Assembly (NCBI GenBank): GCA_013416445.1
Contig: JACCER010000027.1
Span: 1 to 38,523 of the forward strand
DNA: 38,523 nt
Source of the DNA: Alcaligenaceae bacterium
GTDB taxonomy: Bacteria > Pseudomonadota > Gammaproteobacteria > Burkholderiales > Burkholderiaceae_B
Direction: 5' to 3'
The position numbers and the translations under genes are program-made. Below the pieces are notes generated by a model. The model made no database searches. It saw nothing but the letters and a program-made list of their open reading frames with translations, and was not told the origin of the DNA. Below, piece after piece: positions 1 through 9,191 of this stretch. Each line of letters opens with the position of its first letter. Positions within the stretch are counted from its first letter, which is position 1.

Positions 1-102
1 TACATCGTTGGGTTCTATAACTGTACCCGCTTGCACTCCACCTTGGGATACACCGCACCTGTTCAATACGAGTTACATGCCGAAACAAACAACTTAACGT
101 AG
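1..102 (+). CDS. IS3-family transposase OrfB, C-terminal end (partial)
   Basis: The window opens inside this reading frame, and only the last 33 residues and the stop are visible. The tail carries the pattern FYN-x3-R-LHSTLGYTAP-x-QYE, which is characteristic of the end of the integrase (DDE) domain of IS3-family transposases. The rest of the gene and the left end of the element lie outside the window. The right end of the element probably falls within the next ~25 bases, but I cannot fix the terminal inverted repeat without the other end. Confidence 0.85.
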   Translation, partial: YIVGFYNCTRLHSTLGYTAPVQYELHAETNNLT

Positions 103-204
103 TGTCTGATTTTACTTGACCACCACACAGAGCCCGACAACATCGCCAAGTGCCGTAAACGCTTGAATCACATATGCTCCGGGCATTTTTTCCGCAGGAG
201 TTTT

Positions 205-234
205 GTCGGATTACGCGCTTCGCACTAATCCGAC
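205..234. repeat. dispersed palindromic repeat, copy 1 (GTCGGATTA...TAATCCGAC)
   Basis: Nine-base arms GTCGGATTA and TAATCCGAC enclose about 12 bases. It lies 10 bases beyond the fbp stop codon, in the 3' untranslated position of the minus-strand fbp transcript. Related copies are at 7723-7748, 16533-16556 and, diverged, 21564-21600. Confidence 0.75.
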
Positions 235-244
235 AGACCGACAG

Positions 245-1261
245 TTACATGGCTTCCTGGTGATACCTTTGAACCCGCTCAACTTCCTCCTTGGAACCCA
301 GCACCACCCCGATACGCTGATGCAGCGTTGTAGGCTGCACATCAAGTATGCGCTGACTGCCGTCCGTTGCCGCGCCGCCCGCCTGCTCTACGATAAAGCT
401 CATGGGGTTGGCTTCATACATAAGCCGCAACTTGCCCGCCTTACCGGATTCGCGCTCGTCGCGCGGATACATGAAAACACCCCCGCGAGTCAGGATCCGA
501 TGCACATCGGCCACCATGGATGCGACCCAGCGCATATTGTAGTTTTTCCCCAATGGTCCTGTCGTGCCGGCCAGGCAGTCATTGATATAGCGCTTGACCG
601 GAGCCTCCCAGTGACGCATATTCGACATGTTGATCGCAAATTCTGACGTTTGCTCGGGAATGGTAATGCTCTCGCTGGTCAGCACCCATGAACCCATTTC
701 GCGGTCCAGCGTAAAACCTACCACACCAGTACCTACCGTCAATACCAGCATGGTCTGCGGACCGTATACCGCGTAGCCTGCCGCCACTTGTTTCACGCCA
801 GCTTGCAGGAAATCGTTTTCGTCGACTTCGCGCCCCGACGTATGATGCGGCGCGCGCAAAACCGAAAAAATCGTGCCTATGGATACATTGACATCGATAT
901 TGGAGGAGCCATCCAGAGGATCGAACAACAGCAGGTTTTCGCCCTTGGGATAGCGATTGGGAATCTTGTGTATGGTTTCCATTTCCTCGGAAGCCATGGC
1001 TGCAAGGTGCCCACCCCATTCATTGGCTTCCAGCAATATTTCGTTGGAAAGCACATCAAGCTTCTTTTGCACTTCGCCCTGCACGTTCTCGGTTTGCAAG
1101 CTGCCGAGCACACCGCCCAGTGCACCTTTGCTGACTGCATGGCTGATGGCTTTGCAGGCGCGGGCAACAGTTTCTATCAATAGGCGTACTTCCGCCGAGA
1201 CAGCCTGCTTCTTGCGTTGTTGCTCGACCAAGTATTGGGTGAGCGTAGTTTTGTGCGTCAT
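245..1261 (-). CDS. fbp: fructose-1,6-bisphosphatase, class I
   Basis: Hydrolyses fructose-1,6-bisphosphate to fructose-6-phosphate in the cytoplasm, the committing step of gluconeogenesis. The product is 338 aa, the usual length for class I enzymes. The metal- and phosphate-binding signature FDPLDGSSN is at residues 113-121. SEEME near residue 91 supplies acidic metal ligands, and the [20 protein letters not shown] segment typical of the family lies near residue 240. The ATG overlaps the stop of the upstream pepN gene by 4 bases, so the two are probably translated as a coupled pair. A GTCGGATTA palindrome follows the stop codon. Confidence 0.97.
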   Translation of the reverse strand: MTHKTTLTQYLVEQQRKKQAVSAEVRLLIETVARACKAISHAVSKGALGGVLGSLQTENVQGEVQKKLDVLSNEILLEANEWGGHLAAMASEEMETIHKIPNRYPKGENLLLFDPLDGSSNIDVNVSIGTIFSVLRAPHHTSGREVDENDFLQAGVKQVAAGYAVYGPQTMLVLTVGTGVVGFTLDREMGSWVLTSESITIPEQTSEFAINMSNMRHWEAPVKRYINDCLAGTTGPLGKNYNMRWVASMVADVHRILTRGGVFMYPRDERESGKAGKLRLMYEANPMSFIVEQAGGAATDGSQRILDVQPTTLHQRIGVVLGSKEEVERVQRYHQEAM

Positions 1262-3966
1262 TTGGACTCCTGCTGTATTTTCAAGGCTTTGGAAATGATT
1301 TCAGCAACATTGCGCGACAGCGCGGGCTGCTGTTGAATAGATAGCAACGCCACGTGCATGGCGCTGCGGTATTTGGGGGCGTAGCGGGCCCAGTTATCGA
1401 AGGCGCGTGCCAGGCGGGCGGCGATTTCAGGGTTGAGCGCATCTAGCGCTACTACCTGTTCGGCCCAGAACTCATACCCTTGCGCAGTATGCACGCCTTG
1501 CAGATTGTTAATGCAAAACTGGAACACCAGCGAGCGCGCGCGGTTCGGGTTGCGTAGGGAAAAGGCCGGGTGCAGCATCAAGGATCTCACCATTTCGACC
1601 GCGGTGCCTGGTGCACCCGCTTGCAATGCAAACCATTTATCGATGATGAGAGGGTCTTGTTGCCACTGCTCGTAGAAGTGGCTGATGGCTTGTGCACATA
1701 CGGAGGAGTCAGGATGATAGGTCAGGGCAGCCAGGCCGCCCATGCGATCCGTCATGTTGCCAGCCTGATAATACTGCGTGCTGGCCAGCTTTTCGGCTTG
1801 TGGGTGAGCGGCAGCCGTCAGGTAGTTCAGGGCCAGATTGCGCAGCGAGCGTCGGCCCGCGGCAATAGGATCGGGTTGGTAAGGCATGGCGCCAGGGTTG
1901 CAGTCGTGGTAGGTGGCCAGCCATTCATCTGCCAAGGCCATGCCCAGTTCACTGCGTAAATGCTTGCTGGCCTGAACGACGGCCAGTGGGTCCATAGGCG
2001 TGGTCTTTTCCAGCAGCTCTTTGTCGGCCGGCAGGCTGAGTATCCGTGTCTTGTAGGCGCTGGTCAGTTGTGGGTCGAGCAGCAGTGTGCGCCAAGTATC
2101 TATCAGAGCGGGCGGAGTGCTGGGCTTTTGTCCCTGGGAAAAAGCGTGTATCGATGCCAGCAAATGCCGTGTGGCCATTTCTTGTACGGCTTCCCAGCGG
2201 GCGTAGGGGTCGGGGTCATGACGGGCCAACAATGCAAGGTCGATGTCTTGTCGCTCAAATTCCACGATCACGGGGGCCGAGAAATTGCGCAGCAGCGAAG
2301 GCACGGGCATTTCGTGAATATTGGGAATTTCCCAGGTTTGCGCTTCGTCGGTCAGTTCGAGCAGGACGGTATCTTGCGTCTGGCCGTCGAGGGTGATAGG
2401 CAGTGCATTACCTTGTTGATCTAGCAGGCCCAGGGCAAAGGGAATGTGTAGTGGTGGTTTGGGCAAAGGCGGTGAGAGCAATTTTTCTATGCCTACCGGT
2501 TCGCAGCACTGACGCAGCGTAATCGAGCAGCTTTGCTTATTGGCGTTGTATGTCAGTTCGACCTTGACCCTAGGGGTGCCGGCCTGGCTATACCAGCGCC
2601 GGAAGACATCCAGGTTCTTGCCTGGATGTTGCTGCACATAGACCGATTCCATGACGTCGACGAAGTCGTCGCAGGTAACGGCTGCGCCGTCGTGGCGTCG
2701 AAAGTATTCTTCCATGCCTGCCCGAAAGCCTGCTTCACCCAGTATGGTGTGTTGCATGCGTATGACTTCCGCGCCTTTCTCGTAGATGGTTGCCGTATAG
2801 AAATTGGCGATTTCCTGATAGCTTTCGGGGCGTATCGGATGCGCCATGGGGCCGGCGTCCTCAGGGAATTGAGCAATACGCAATGTGCTTACATCGTCTA
2901 TACGTTTGACCGCGCGCGCGCTGGCAGCCTCGGGGCCGGACAGATTCTGGGCCAGCATGTCGGCCGAAAACTCCTGGTCGCGGAAAACGGTCAGACCTTC
3001 TTTCAGCGATAGTTGAAACCAGTCGCGGCAGGTTACGCGGTTGCCCGTCCAGTTATGAAAATATTCATGGCCTATTACTGCTTCAATAGCGCGATAGGCA
3101 GCGTCGGTGGCTGAGTCTTGGTCGGCCAGGACATAAGATGAATTGAATACATTCAAGCCCTTGTTTTCCATGGCACCCATATTGAAATCCCGGGCCGCAA
3201 CTATCATGAAACGATCCAGATCAAGTTCAAGGCCAAATCGTTGCTCATCCCATTTTACCGAGCGGATCAGGCAGTCTAGTGCCCACGCAGTCTTGTTTTC
3301 CGAGCCTCGGTCACTGTATATCTGCAATAACGCGGTTTTGTCGCTTTGCGTGGTGATGGTTTGTTCGCGGCAGGCGAAATCGCCAGCAACCAGGGCAAAC
3401 AGATAGCTGGGTTTGGGGTGCGGGTCTTCCCATATGGCTTCATGGCGACCGTCAGGCAAGTCGCCTGCTTGCAGACGGTTGCCGTTGGATAGCAGCAGGG
3501 GATAGCTTTTTTTATCGGCGCGCAATGCTACCCGGTATTGTGACATGACATCAGGGCGATCAGGGAACCAGGTGATGCGACGAAAGCCTTCGGCTTCGCA
3601 TTGGGTGAACAGCTTGTCGCCCGATACATACAAGCCCATCAGGCTGGAGTTTTGCTCGGGCTGGCACAGGCTGGTAATTTCAAGGATGAAGCTGGCTTTG
3701 TTGGGGTATATCGTTAATCGTTCGTCTTGCAACTGGTAGTCGTTGGGGCCTAGCACCTGCCCGTCCAGTTGCACGGATTCCAGGTGTAGATCTTGGCCAT
3801 TCAGGACCAGAGGCTGGTTTTCCTGGGTTGTGCGTTCGAAGGTCAGGCGTGAGTAAACCCGTGTCTGGGCCGCATCCAGATCGAACTGCAGGAAAACATC
3901 AGGCAGGCGATAGGGATAAGCCTGGTAGTCGTGACGAGATATGGTGGGAGCTGTGTCGGTGCGCAT
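1258..3966 (-). CDS. pepN: aminopeptidase N (M1 zinc metallopeptidase)
   Basis: A cytoplasmic M1-family aminopeptidase of 902 aa that removes N-terminal residues from peptides. The exopeptidase motif GAMENKG is near residue 264. The zinc site HEYFHNW is near residue 300, followed by the downstream glutamate in [14 protein letters not shown]. The length is slightly above E. coli PepN (870 aa), and the long alpha-helical C-terminal domain is present. It is the first gene of a two-gene minus-strand operon with fbp, with a 4-base overlap. Confidence 0.97.
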   Translation of the reverse strand: MRTDTAPTISRHDYQAYPYRLPDVFLQFDLDAAQTRVYSRLTFERTTQENQPLVLNGQDLHLESVQLDGQVLGPNDYQLQDERLTIYPNKASFILEITSLCQPEQNSSLMGLYVSGDKLFTQCEAEGFRRITWFPDRPDVMSQYRVALRADKKSYPLLLSNGNRLQAGDLPDGRHEAIWEDPHPKPSYLFALVAGDFACREQTITTQSDKTALLQIYSDRGSENKTAWALDCLIRSVKWDEQRFGLELDLDRFMIVAARDFNMGAMENKGLNVFNSSYVLADQDSATDAAYRAIEAVIGHEYFHNWTGNRVTCRDWFQLSLKEGLTVFRDQEFSADMLAQNLSGPEAASARAVKRIDDVSTLRIAQFPEDAGPMAHPIRPESYQEIANFYTATIYEKGAEVIRMQHTILGEAGFRAGMEEYFRRHDGAAVTCDDFVDVMESVYVQQHPGKNLDVFRRWYSQAGTPRVKVELTYNANKQSCSITLRQCCEPVGIEKLLSPPLPKPPLHIPFALGLLDQQGNALPITLDGQTQDTVLLELTDEAQTWEIPNIHEMPVPSLLRNFSAPVIVEFERQDIDLALLARHDPDPYARWEAVQEMATRHLLASIHAFSQGQKPSTPPALIDTWRTLLLDPQLTSAYKTRILSLPADKELLEKTTPMDPLAVVQASKHLRSELGMALADEWLATYHDCNPGAMPYQPDPIAAGRRSLRNLALNYLTAAAHPQAEKLASTQYYQAGNMTDRMGGLAALTYHPDSSVCAQAISHFYEQWQQDPLIIDKWFALQAGAPGTAVEMVRSLMLHPAFSLRNPNRARSLVFQFCINNLQGVHTAQGYEFWAEQVVALDALNPEIAARLARAFDNWARYAPKYRSAMHVALLSIQQQPALSRNVAEIISKALKIQQESK

Positions 3967-4196
3967 GGCTGGGGACCCCGGTATTCAATGATGCGTCTAT
4001 TGTAGTATTTGCCCGGTTTTGGGGTTTTTGCCTGGAAGATGCAACCTTTGGGCGGGTTGGGTGGTCTTAGCGAAATGAATGTTTATGTGTTGGCAGCGGT
4101 GTGGCGCATGGTGTCAAATTGGCACAGCTAGACGCGTGATCCGACAAAACAATGCAACAATGACACAACAAATAGGTAAAGAGGTAAAGGACAGGT

Positions 4197-4841
4197 ATGC
4201 GAAACACGACAAGCAGATCAAGAGTCTTGATATGGCGCTTTTGGGTGGCGCTGGCCAGCTTGTTGCTGGTGGCCGGGTGCGCGTCTACGCTTTCGGCACG
4301 CGTAACCAGCTATGAAAAGTGGCCCGCCAACACGCAAGGGCAGTTATATCGCATTGTTCCATCGGCCAGCCAGAAAAATAACCTGGAGTTCCAGACAGTG
4401 GCCGATATGCTGCGGGCCGCCATCGGCCCAACTGGCTTGGTTGAGGCGCAAGCGGGGCACACAGCCCGGTTTGACTTGACCATTAATTACGATAATCCAG
4501 CCAGCCAGACCTTGGTGCAGCGTTACGAACCTTATATGGACGGATGGGGCTTTGGCCCGGCATTTGGCGGTTATTATGGCGGCTACGGGGGCTGGGGCGG
4601 AGCGATGTATTTTGCGCCCGCATATCAGAATGTGCTTGTCGAGGTATTTAAAAATACCCTCACGGTAGTTATTATCGATAATCAAAACCACGGTGCCGAG
4701 GTGTATAGGGCTAGTGCGGTTAACGTGAGCTCGTCTGATAACCTGGTCCAGGCCATGCCTTACTTGGCGCAGGCGGTATTTGACGATTTCCCGGGCAATA
4801 ATGGCCAGGTGCGCGAAGTAAGCTACAAACGCACACGCTAA
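4197..4841 (+). CDS. DUF4136 family lipoprotein
   Basis: Predicted lipoprotein of 214 aa. A hydrophobic signal segment ends in the lipobox LVAGC, with the lipidated cysteine at residue 28. The mature part fits the DUF4136 family, whose members are envelope lipoproteins of unknown function. A glycine/tyrosine/tryptophan-rich stretch with GGYYGGYGGWGG lies near residues 123-135. A good ribosome binding site, AAGGACAGGT, precedes the ATG. The gene is monocistronic, converging with the H-NS gene. The family call is from memory of the fold pattern; no function is assigned. Confidence 0.8.
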   Translation: MRNTTSRSRVLIWRFWVALASLLLVAGCASTLSARVTSYEKWPANTQGQLYRIVPSASQKNNLEFQTVADMLRAAIGPTGLVEAQAGHTARFDLTINYDNPASQTLVQRYEPYMDGWGFGPAFGGYYGGYGGWGGAMYFAPAYQNVLVEVFKNTLTVVIIDNQNHGAEVYRASAVNVSSSDNLVQAMPYLAQAVFDDFPGNNGQVREVSYKRTR

Positions 4842-4861
4842 GCCATTATTGACATTGCCTG

Positions 4862-5239
4862 TTATGCAATCAGGAAATCGTTGCGGTTTTTTCCTTCGGC
4901 TTCGGCTGCGGTAACCCAGCGCGGCGCTTTGCCGCGACCGGTCCAGGTGGCGCCGGTTTCGGGGTGGCGGTATTTAGGCGCGACAGGGCGTTTGACCGCA
5001 GTTGGTTTTGTTGCAGATGGCTTGGCCGCAGTGGCGTTACGCTGGCTGGGACCAGTGGCTTTTTTATTGAAGGCTAAGGTGAGCTCTTCGGGCGTGATGT
5101 CGTATTCGCGCATCGAGCGGATAATAGATGCAATAACCGGGCCGCGTTGTTTGGTTTGCAGGGCTTGCGCCTGTTTTTGTAGTTTAAGTATCTCTTTTTC
5201 GATTTTTTTCTTTAATGAAGAGTACGTGTCACGGGTCAT
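4862..5239 (-). CDS. H-NS family nucleoid-associated protein
   Basis: DNA-binding nucleoid protein of 125 aa that binds AT-rich DNA and typically silences acquired genes. The N-terminal half is a charged coiled-coil oligomerisation region. The C-terminal DNA-binding core contains YRHPETGATWTGRGKAPRWV, the classic betaproteobacterial H-NS motif. A lysine/alanine/proline-rich linker joins the two. I chose the ATG at 5239 (MTRDTYSS). An in-frame upstream start at 5302 would add 21 residues (rich in Phe and hydrophobics) that are unusual for H-NS. It is divergent from the nitrilase gene, with an AT-rich intergenic region of about 170 bases. Confidence 0.92.
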   Translation of the reverse strand: MTRDTYSSLKKKIEKEILKLQKQAQALQTKQRGPVIASIIRSMREYDITPEELTLAFNKKATGPSQRNATAAKPSATKPTAVKRPVAPKYRHPETGATWTGRGKAPRWVTAAEAEGKNRNDFLIA

Positions 5240-5407
5240 GGGTATTCCTGATTCTAAGGTGATAAAGTGCCTGACGAAACTTGCAAAAAAATACAGCTTC
5301 AAGGATAAACTGAATTCTAACGCGTTCGCTTCGCCTTTAATAAAAAACAGCTTAATTATCTTGTTTTAATTTTTTATGGCCTCAAGCTGTTAATTATTGT
5401 AAATAGC

Positions 5408-6226
5408 ATGAATTCAATTAAACAAAATTTCCGTGTGGCGGCTATTCAAACCGTTACATCTGCGCAACTGGCAGAAAATCTTGATAATGCGGCAGCCCTG
5501 ATCACCCAGGCGGTGCAGGCGGGGGCACAGCTTATTGTTTTGCCCGAGTATTTTTGTTTCATGGGTAATCAAGACGCCGATAAACTGGCAATTAAAGAAA
5601 TGCCGGGCAGCGGTGCAATACAAAGTTTTCTTTCTGGTCAGGCCAGCTTGCACCGTATCTGGCTGGTAGGGGGGACCTTGCCTCTTGATTCCGGTGAGCC
5701 CGCCCGTATTTATAATGCAAGTCTGGTCTACGACCCCAATGGTGCACAAATTGCACGGTACGACAAAATTCATTTATTCGGATTCAAAAAAGATAACGAA
5801 TCCTACGATGAGTCCATTTCCATCCGTCCAGGGGAAAATCCACCGCAAACCTTTATGGCGCCTTGCGGGAAAACAGGGCTTTCCATTTGCTACGATATAC
5901 GCTTCCCCGAATTTTTCAGGGCCATGGGCCAAGTAAACCTTATCGTTGTGCCAGCGGCCTTTACTTACACCACAGGTCGCGCGCACTGGGAAATTCTGCT
6001 GCGTGCCCGTGCGATAGAAAATCAATGTTATGTTCTGGCCTCGGCGCAAGGCGGTGAACATGAAAATGGCCGCCGCACTTGGGGGCATTCTGTTCTAATT
6101 GATCCATGGGGCGACGTTGTAGACAGCATTGCCAAAGGGCCGGGGTTCGCTATTGGCGACGTCAACCTTCAGCGCTTGTCCGACGTGCGTGCTTCCTTGC
6201 CCGCCCTTAAACATCGAACGATGTAA
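5408..6226 (+). CDS. carbon-nitrogen hydrolase (nitrilase superfamily, Nit-like)
   Basis: Amidase/nitrilase-superfamily hydrolase of 272 aa. The Glu-Lys-Cys triad is visible: E47 in LPEYF, K120 in YDKIHLFGF and C161 in [11 protein letters not shown]. The sequence resembles the Nit1/Nit2 branch. Members of that branch repair deaminated glutathione or hydrolyse omega-amides, but the exact substrate cannot be told from sequence. It sits 20 bases upstream of tldD on the same strand, a pairing that I recall is common in betaproteobacteria, so the two are probably co-transcribed. Confidence 0.93.
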   Translation: MNSIKQNFRVAAIQTVTSAQLAENLDNAAALITQAVQAGAQLIVLPEYFCFMGNQDADKLAIKEMPGSGAIQSFLSGQASLHRIWLVGGTLPLDSGEPARIYNASLVYDPNGAQIARYDKIHLFGFKKDNESYDESISIRPGENPPQTFMAPCGKTGLSICYDIRFPEFFRAMGQVNLIVVPAAFTYTTGRAHWEILLRARAIENQCYVLASAQGGEHENGRRTWGHSVLIDPWGDVVDSIAKGPGFAIGDVNLQRLSDVRASLPALKHRTM

Positions 6227-6246
6227 TTCGTTGCTACGGTACTTTT

Positions 6247-7704
6247 ATGAAACTTGCTGATCCCGCTATTACCGCACTGGCCACCGCCAAATCAATATTG
6301 CTCGACCCTTGGGGGTTGGGTGAAGCCGATATGGCACGTGCGCTGGGCGAAATCTTTACTCATAAGGTCGATTACGCCGATCTCTACTTTCAATATACGC
6401 GCAGCGAAGGCTGGAGCCTGGAAGAAGGCATTGTCAAGACAGGCAGTTTTTCTATCGAACAAGGGGTAGGGGTGCGGGCCATCAGTGGCGAAAAAACAGC
6501 ATTCGCCTATTCCGATACGCTGTCTGCTGATGCCTTGCTGTCTTCGGCGCAAGTGGTGCGTACCATTGCCCGGCAAGGTGCTGGGCGCCAGAAAGTGATC
6601 AGTGGCCATCCACCCGCAGGGCATGCCTTATACCCCGCCATCGATCCGGTCAATACCTTGTCGGCGCCAGAAAAGGTTGCCTTGCTAGAGCGCTTTGAAG
6701 CCATGGCGCGTGCCGCCGATCCGCATATCATTCAGGTCATGGCCGGGTTGGGCGCCGAATACGACGTTATTCTGGTTGCCGGCAGCGATGGCCGCCTGGC
6801 CGCCGATGTCCGTCCCTTGGTGCGCTTGTCGCTTACGGTCATCGCCGAACGCAATGGCCGGCGCGAAATGGGTCATGGCGGCGGTGGCGGGCGCTGTGGG
6901 TTGGGCTACTTTACCGACGACATCTTGCGTTCTTATGTGCAGCGCGCTACTCACGAAGCCCTCACCAATCTCGATGCCAAGCCGGCTCCCGCCGGAGAAA
7001 TGACTGTCGTACTGGGTTCGGGCTGGCCGGGCATCTTGCTGCACGAAGCCGTTGGGCATGGTCTGGAAGGCGATTTCAACCGCAAGGGTTCCAGTATTTT
7101 TTCGGGGCGCATAGGCGAAAGGGTTGCTTCCAAAGGCGTTACCGTCATCGACGACGGTACCATCGCCGACAGGCGTGGCTCGCTCAATATTGACGACGAA
7201 GGCAACGCTACCCAGCGCAATGTGCTGATCGAAGACGGCATCCTGAAGGGGTACATGCAAGACTCCATGAATGCCAGACTCATGAAAATGCCGGTAACAG
7301 GCAATGGCCGGCGTGAGTCCTACGCCCACTTGCCCATGCCGCGCATGACCAATACCTTCATGTTGCCAGGGCAAGTGCCGCCGCCGGAAATCATCGCGTC
7401 AGTCAAGAAAGGCTTGTATGCCGTCAATTTCGGTGGTGGCCAGGTCGACATCACCAGCGGCAAGTTTGTGTTTTCCACCTCTGAAGCCTACATGATAGAA
7501 AACGGCAAGGTCACCTATCCGGTCAAGGGCGCCACCCTAATCGGCAACGGCCCCGACGCCATGAATCGTGTCAGCCTTATCGGCAACGATTTGCGGCTTG
7601 ATTCAGGTGTGGGCACTTGCGGCAAAGAAGGGCAAAGCGTTCCTGTGGGGGTAGGCATGCCCACAGTACGCATGGACGGCCTGACCGTAGGCGGGACGGC
7701 GTAG
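6247..7704 (+). CDS. tldD: TldD metalloprotease
   Basis: Zinc metalloprotease TldD, 485 aa. With its partner TldE/PmbA it degrades unfolded peptides and matures microcin-type peptides; tldE is not in this window. The metal-binding motif [11 protein letters not shown] starts at residue 266, and the conserved C-terminal [17 protein letters not shown] stretch is present. The length matches the family (about 480 aa). It follows the nitrilase gene by 20 bases, and a GTCGGATTA palindrome begins 18 bases after the stop. Confidence 0.96.
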   Translation: MKLADPAITALATAKSILLDPWGLGEADMARALGEIFTHKVDYADLYFQYTRSEGWSLEEGIVKTGSFSIEQGVGVRAISGEKTAFAYSDTLSADALLSSAQVVRTIARQGAGRQKVISGHPPAGHALYPAIDPVNTLSAPEKVALLERFEAMARAADPHIIQVMAGLGAEYDVILVAGSDGRLAADVRPLVRLSLTVIAERNGRREMGHGGGGGRCGLGYFTDDILRSYVQRATHEALTNLDAKPAPAGEMTVVLGSGWPGILLHEAVGHGLEGDFNRKGSSIFSGRIGERVASKGVTVIDDGTIADRRGSLNIDDEGNATQRNVLIEDGILKGYMQDSMNARLMKMPVTGNGRRESYAHLPMPRMTNTFMLPGQVPPPEIIASVKKGLYAVNFGGGQVDITSGKFVFSTSEAYMIENGKVTYPVKGATLIGNGPDAMNRVSLIGNDLRLDSGVGTCGKEGQSVPVGVGMPTVRMDGLTVGGTA

Positions 7705-7722
7705 CGGAGGTGTTGGATGTGG

Positions 7723-7748
7723 GTCGGATTAACACAGCGTAATCCGAC
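7723..7748. repeat. dispersed palindromic repeat, copy 2
   Basis: Perfect 9-base arms GTCGGATTA and TAATCCGAC enclose eight bases. It lies just after tldD. The trailing AAGCAACGCAAC resembles the AAACGACACACC after copy 3, so the repeated unit extends slightly beyond the palindrome. Confidence 0.75.
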
Positions 7749-7829
7749 AAGCAACGCAACAACCATGCAAGCCGCGGCAGTCGTTCGATAAAACCCTTGG
7801 GGCATCGCAACATAATTCACCAGCGCGAG

Positions 7830-7858
7830 TTGGCAGAAGTAAGACTCTGTGCTAGCAT
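7830..7858 (+). promoter_or_regulatory. predicted promoter of the aroG leader
   Basis: The -35 element TTGGCA (7830-7835) and the -10 element TAGCAT (7853-7858) are separated by 17 bases, with an extended -10 TG at 7850-7851. The predicted start is at about 7865, which is the A of the leader-peptide ATG, so the leader could be translated from a leaderless mRNA. No convincing Shine-Dalgarno sequence precedes that ATG. Confidence 0.6.
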
Positions 7859-7864
7859 CTGCAC

Positions 7865-7948
7865 ATGTATCGCGCTTCTTCCTTTGCTTTTTTTTACTTT
7901 ACGTTTCCCCAGCCACTGGTGGAGAACGGGAAGCGTCGTACGCAGTAA
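7865..7948 (+). CDS. phenylalanine-rich leader peptide of the DAHP synthase gene
   Basis: A 27-codon ORF, too short for routine gene calling. Residues 7-15 read FAFFYFTFP, with five Phe and one Tyr in eight codons. E. coli PheL, the pheA leader peptide, contains FAFFFTFP. All five Phe codons are TTT. The stop is TAA, and an intrinsic terminator begins 18 bases later. Its position between a promoter and the gene for the first enzyme of aromatic amino acid synthesis fits a transcription-attenuation leader that senses charged tRNA-Phe. What is seen is the ORF, codon run, terminator and context; the regulatory role is inferred. Confidence 0.8.
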   Translation: MYRASSFAFFYFTFPQPLVENGKRRTQ

Positions 7949-7997
7949 AAGAACCAAATTCCCAAAAAGCCGCCAGCTACGCTAGGCGGCTTTTTTT
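7916..7997 (+). promoter_or_regulatory. attenuator region: alternative antiterminator and terminator pairings
   Basis: The bases CTGGTGG (7916-7922) can pair over seven positions, including one G-U, with CCGCCAG (7970-7976), which is the 5' arm of the terminator hairpin. CTGG (7916-7919) can instead pair with CCAG (7909-7912), immediately after the Phe codons. A ribosome stalled on those codons would cover the 7909 arm, free 7916-7922, and allow antitermination. GGGAA (7928-7932) and TTCCC may form an additional hairpin. Confidence 0.6.
7967..7997 (+). terminator. intrinsic terminator (attenuator) upstream of aroG
   Basis: The stem AAGCCGCC/GGCGGCTT has a 10-base loop that can itself partly pair (AGC/GCT), followed by seven T residues. 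It ends 40 bases before the aroG start codon and has no other gene upstream to terminate except the leader peptide. Confidence 0.85.
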
Positions 7998-8037
7998 GTA
8001 CCGCTTGCTAAGTTGACAATTACTCTGGAGTTAAGCT

Positions 8038-9132
8038 GTGTCGCACAATACTGATGATTTACGTATCCGGGAAATCAAAGAACTTAGCCCGCCCGCTCAT
8101 GTCATGCGCGAGTTCCCCTGCACTACCGAAATTTCGGCTACGGTCTATGATGCCCGCCAGGCCTTGCATAACATCCTGCAGGGTAGCGATGACCGCTTGG
8201 CTGTCGTCATAGGGCCTTGTTCCATACACAACACAGCAGGCGCGCTTGACTACGCCCGCCGTCTGGTCGAACAGCGTGAACGTTTCAAGGGCGAACTTGA
8301 AATCATCATGCGCGTCTATTTCGAAAAGCCACGCACGACAGTCGGGTGGAAAGGGCTCATCAACGACCCAGGGCTCGATGGCAGCTTCAATATCAATCAA
8401 GGCTTGCGTACTGCTCGCGAACTGCTTATTGAAGTCAACCAGCTTGGCTTGCCGGCGGGCTGCGAATTCCTTGACATGATTACCCCGCAATACATTGCCG
8501 ACCTCGTATCATGGGGTGCTATCGGGGCCCGCACCACAGAAAGCCAGGTGCACCGGGAACTCGCCTCGGGGCTGTCGTGTCCGGTCGGGTTCAAGAACGG
8601 CACAGGCGGCGATGTGAAAATCGCCATTGATGCCATCAATGCCGCGTCACAGCCGCACCATTTTCTGTCGGTGACCAAAGGCGGTCATTCGGCCATTGTC
8701 TCCACCGTTGGCAACAACGATTGCCACGTCATCCTGCGCGGCGGCAAGGCGCCCAATTACGATGCCGAAAGCGTTGCCTCCGTCTGCCAGACCCTGGTCA
8801 AGTCCGGTTTGGAGCCCAGGCTGATGGTCGACGCCAGCCATGCCAACAGCAACAAAGATTACCGCAACCAGCCTCTGGTCATCGACGAGATCGCACGCCA
8901 GATGGAAACCGGCGATGACAGCATTTTTGGTGTTATGGTTGAAAGCCACTTAATGGGAGGGCGTCAAGACCTGGTGGCGGGTCAGCCCCTGGCATATGGC
9001 CAAAGCATCACCGATGGCTGCATTGACTGGGATACCTCCGTCAAAGTGCTGGAGCGCTTGTCGCAAGCGGTCAAGAACCGTCGTGTGCAACATAAGCAAT
9101 CAGCAAATGCCCTGATCGGCAGTCAGGCCTAA
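8038..9132 (+). CDS. aroG: 3-deoxy-7-phosphoheptulonate synthase, class I (AroF/G/H type)
   Basis: DAHP synthase of 364 aa. It condenses phosphoenolpyruvate and erythrose-4-phosphate, the first step of the shikimate pathway. VVIGPCSIHN (about residues 57-66), KPRTTVGWKGLINDP, and GGHSAIVSTVGNNDCHVILRG near residue 220 are class I signatures. The start is GTG, with TGGAG eight bases upstream. The isozyme specificity (AroF, AroG or AroH) is uncertain from sequence alone. The Phe-rich leader suggests a Phe-controlled isozyme, although the leader also has Tyr codons. Confidence 0.95.
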   Translation: MSHNTDDLRIREIKELSPPAHVMREFPCTTEISATVYDARQALHNILQGSDDRLAVVIGPCSIHNTAGALDYARRLVEQRERFKGELEIIMRVYFEKPRTTVGWKGLINDPGLDGSFNINQGLRTARELLIEVNQLGLPAGCEFLDMITPQYIADLVSWGAIGARTTESQVHRELASGLSCPVGFKNGTGGDVKIAIDAINAASQPHHFLSVTKGGHSAIVSTVGNNDCHVILRGGKAPNYDAESVASVCQTLVKSGLEPRLMVDASHANSNKDYRNQPLVIDEIARQMETGDDSIFGVMVESHLMGGRQDLVAGQPLAYGQSITDGCIDWDTSVKVLERLSQAVKNRRVQHKQSANALIGSQA

Positions 9133-9191
9133 AAGTCATAGTATTAAGTGTTAAGTGGCCCTGATTACGGGCCGGCTCAAGGAACTATCGT

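Noticed and set aside
203-646. 147-codon plus-strand ORF at the window start
   Set aside because: Antisense to the fbp 3' end. Its beginning lies in the palindromic repeat.
6685-7374. 229-codon minus-strand ORF
   Set aside because: Antisense to the tldD metal-site region. No ribosome site and no recognisable domain.
7723-7748. Intrinsic terminator of tldD
   Set aside because: Palindrome without a T-tract on either side, and the same unit recurs elsewhere. Treated as a repeat.
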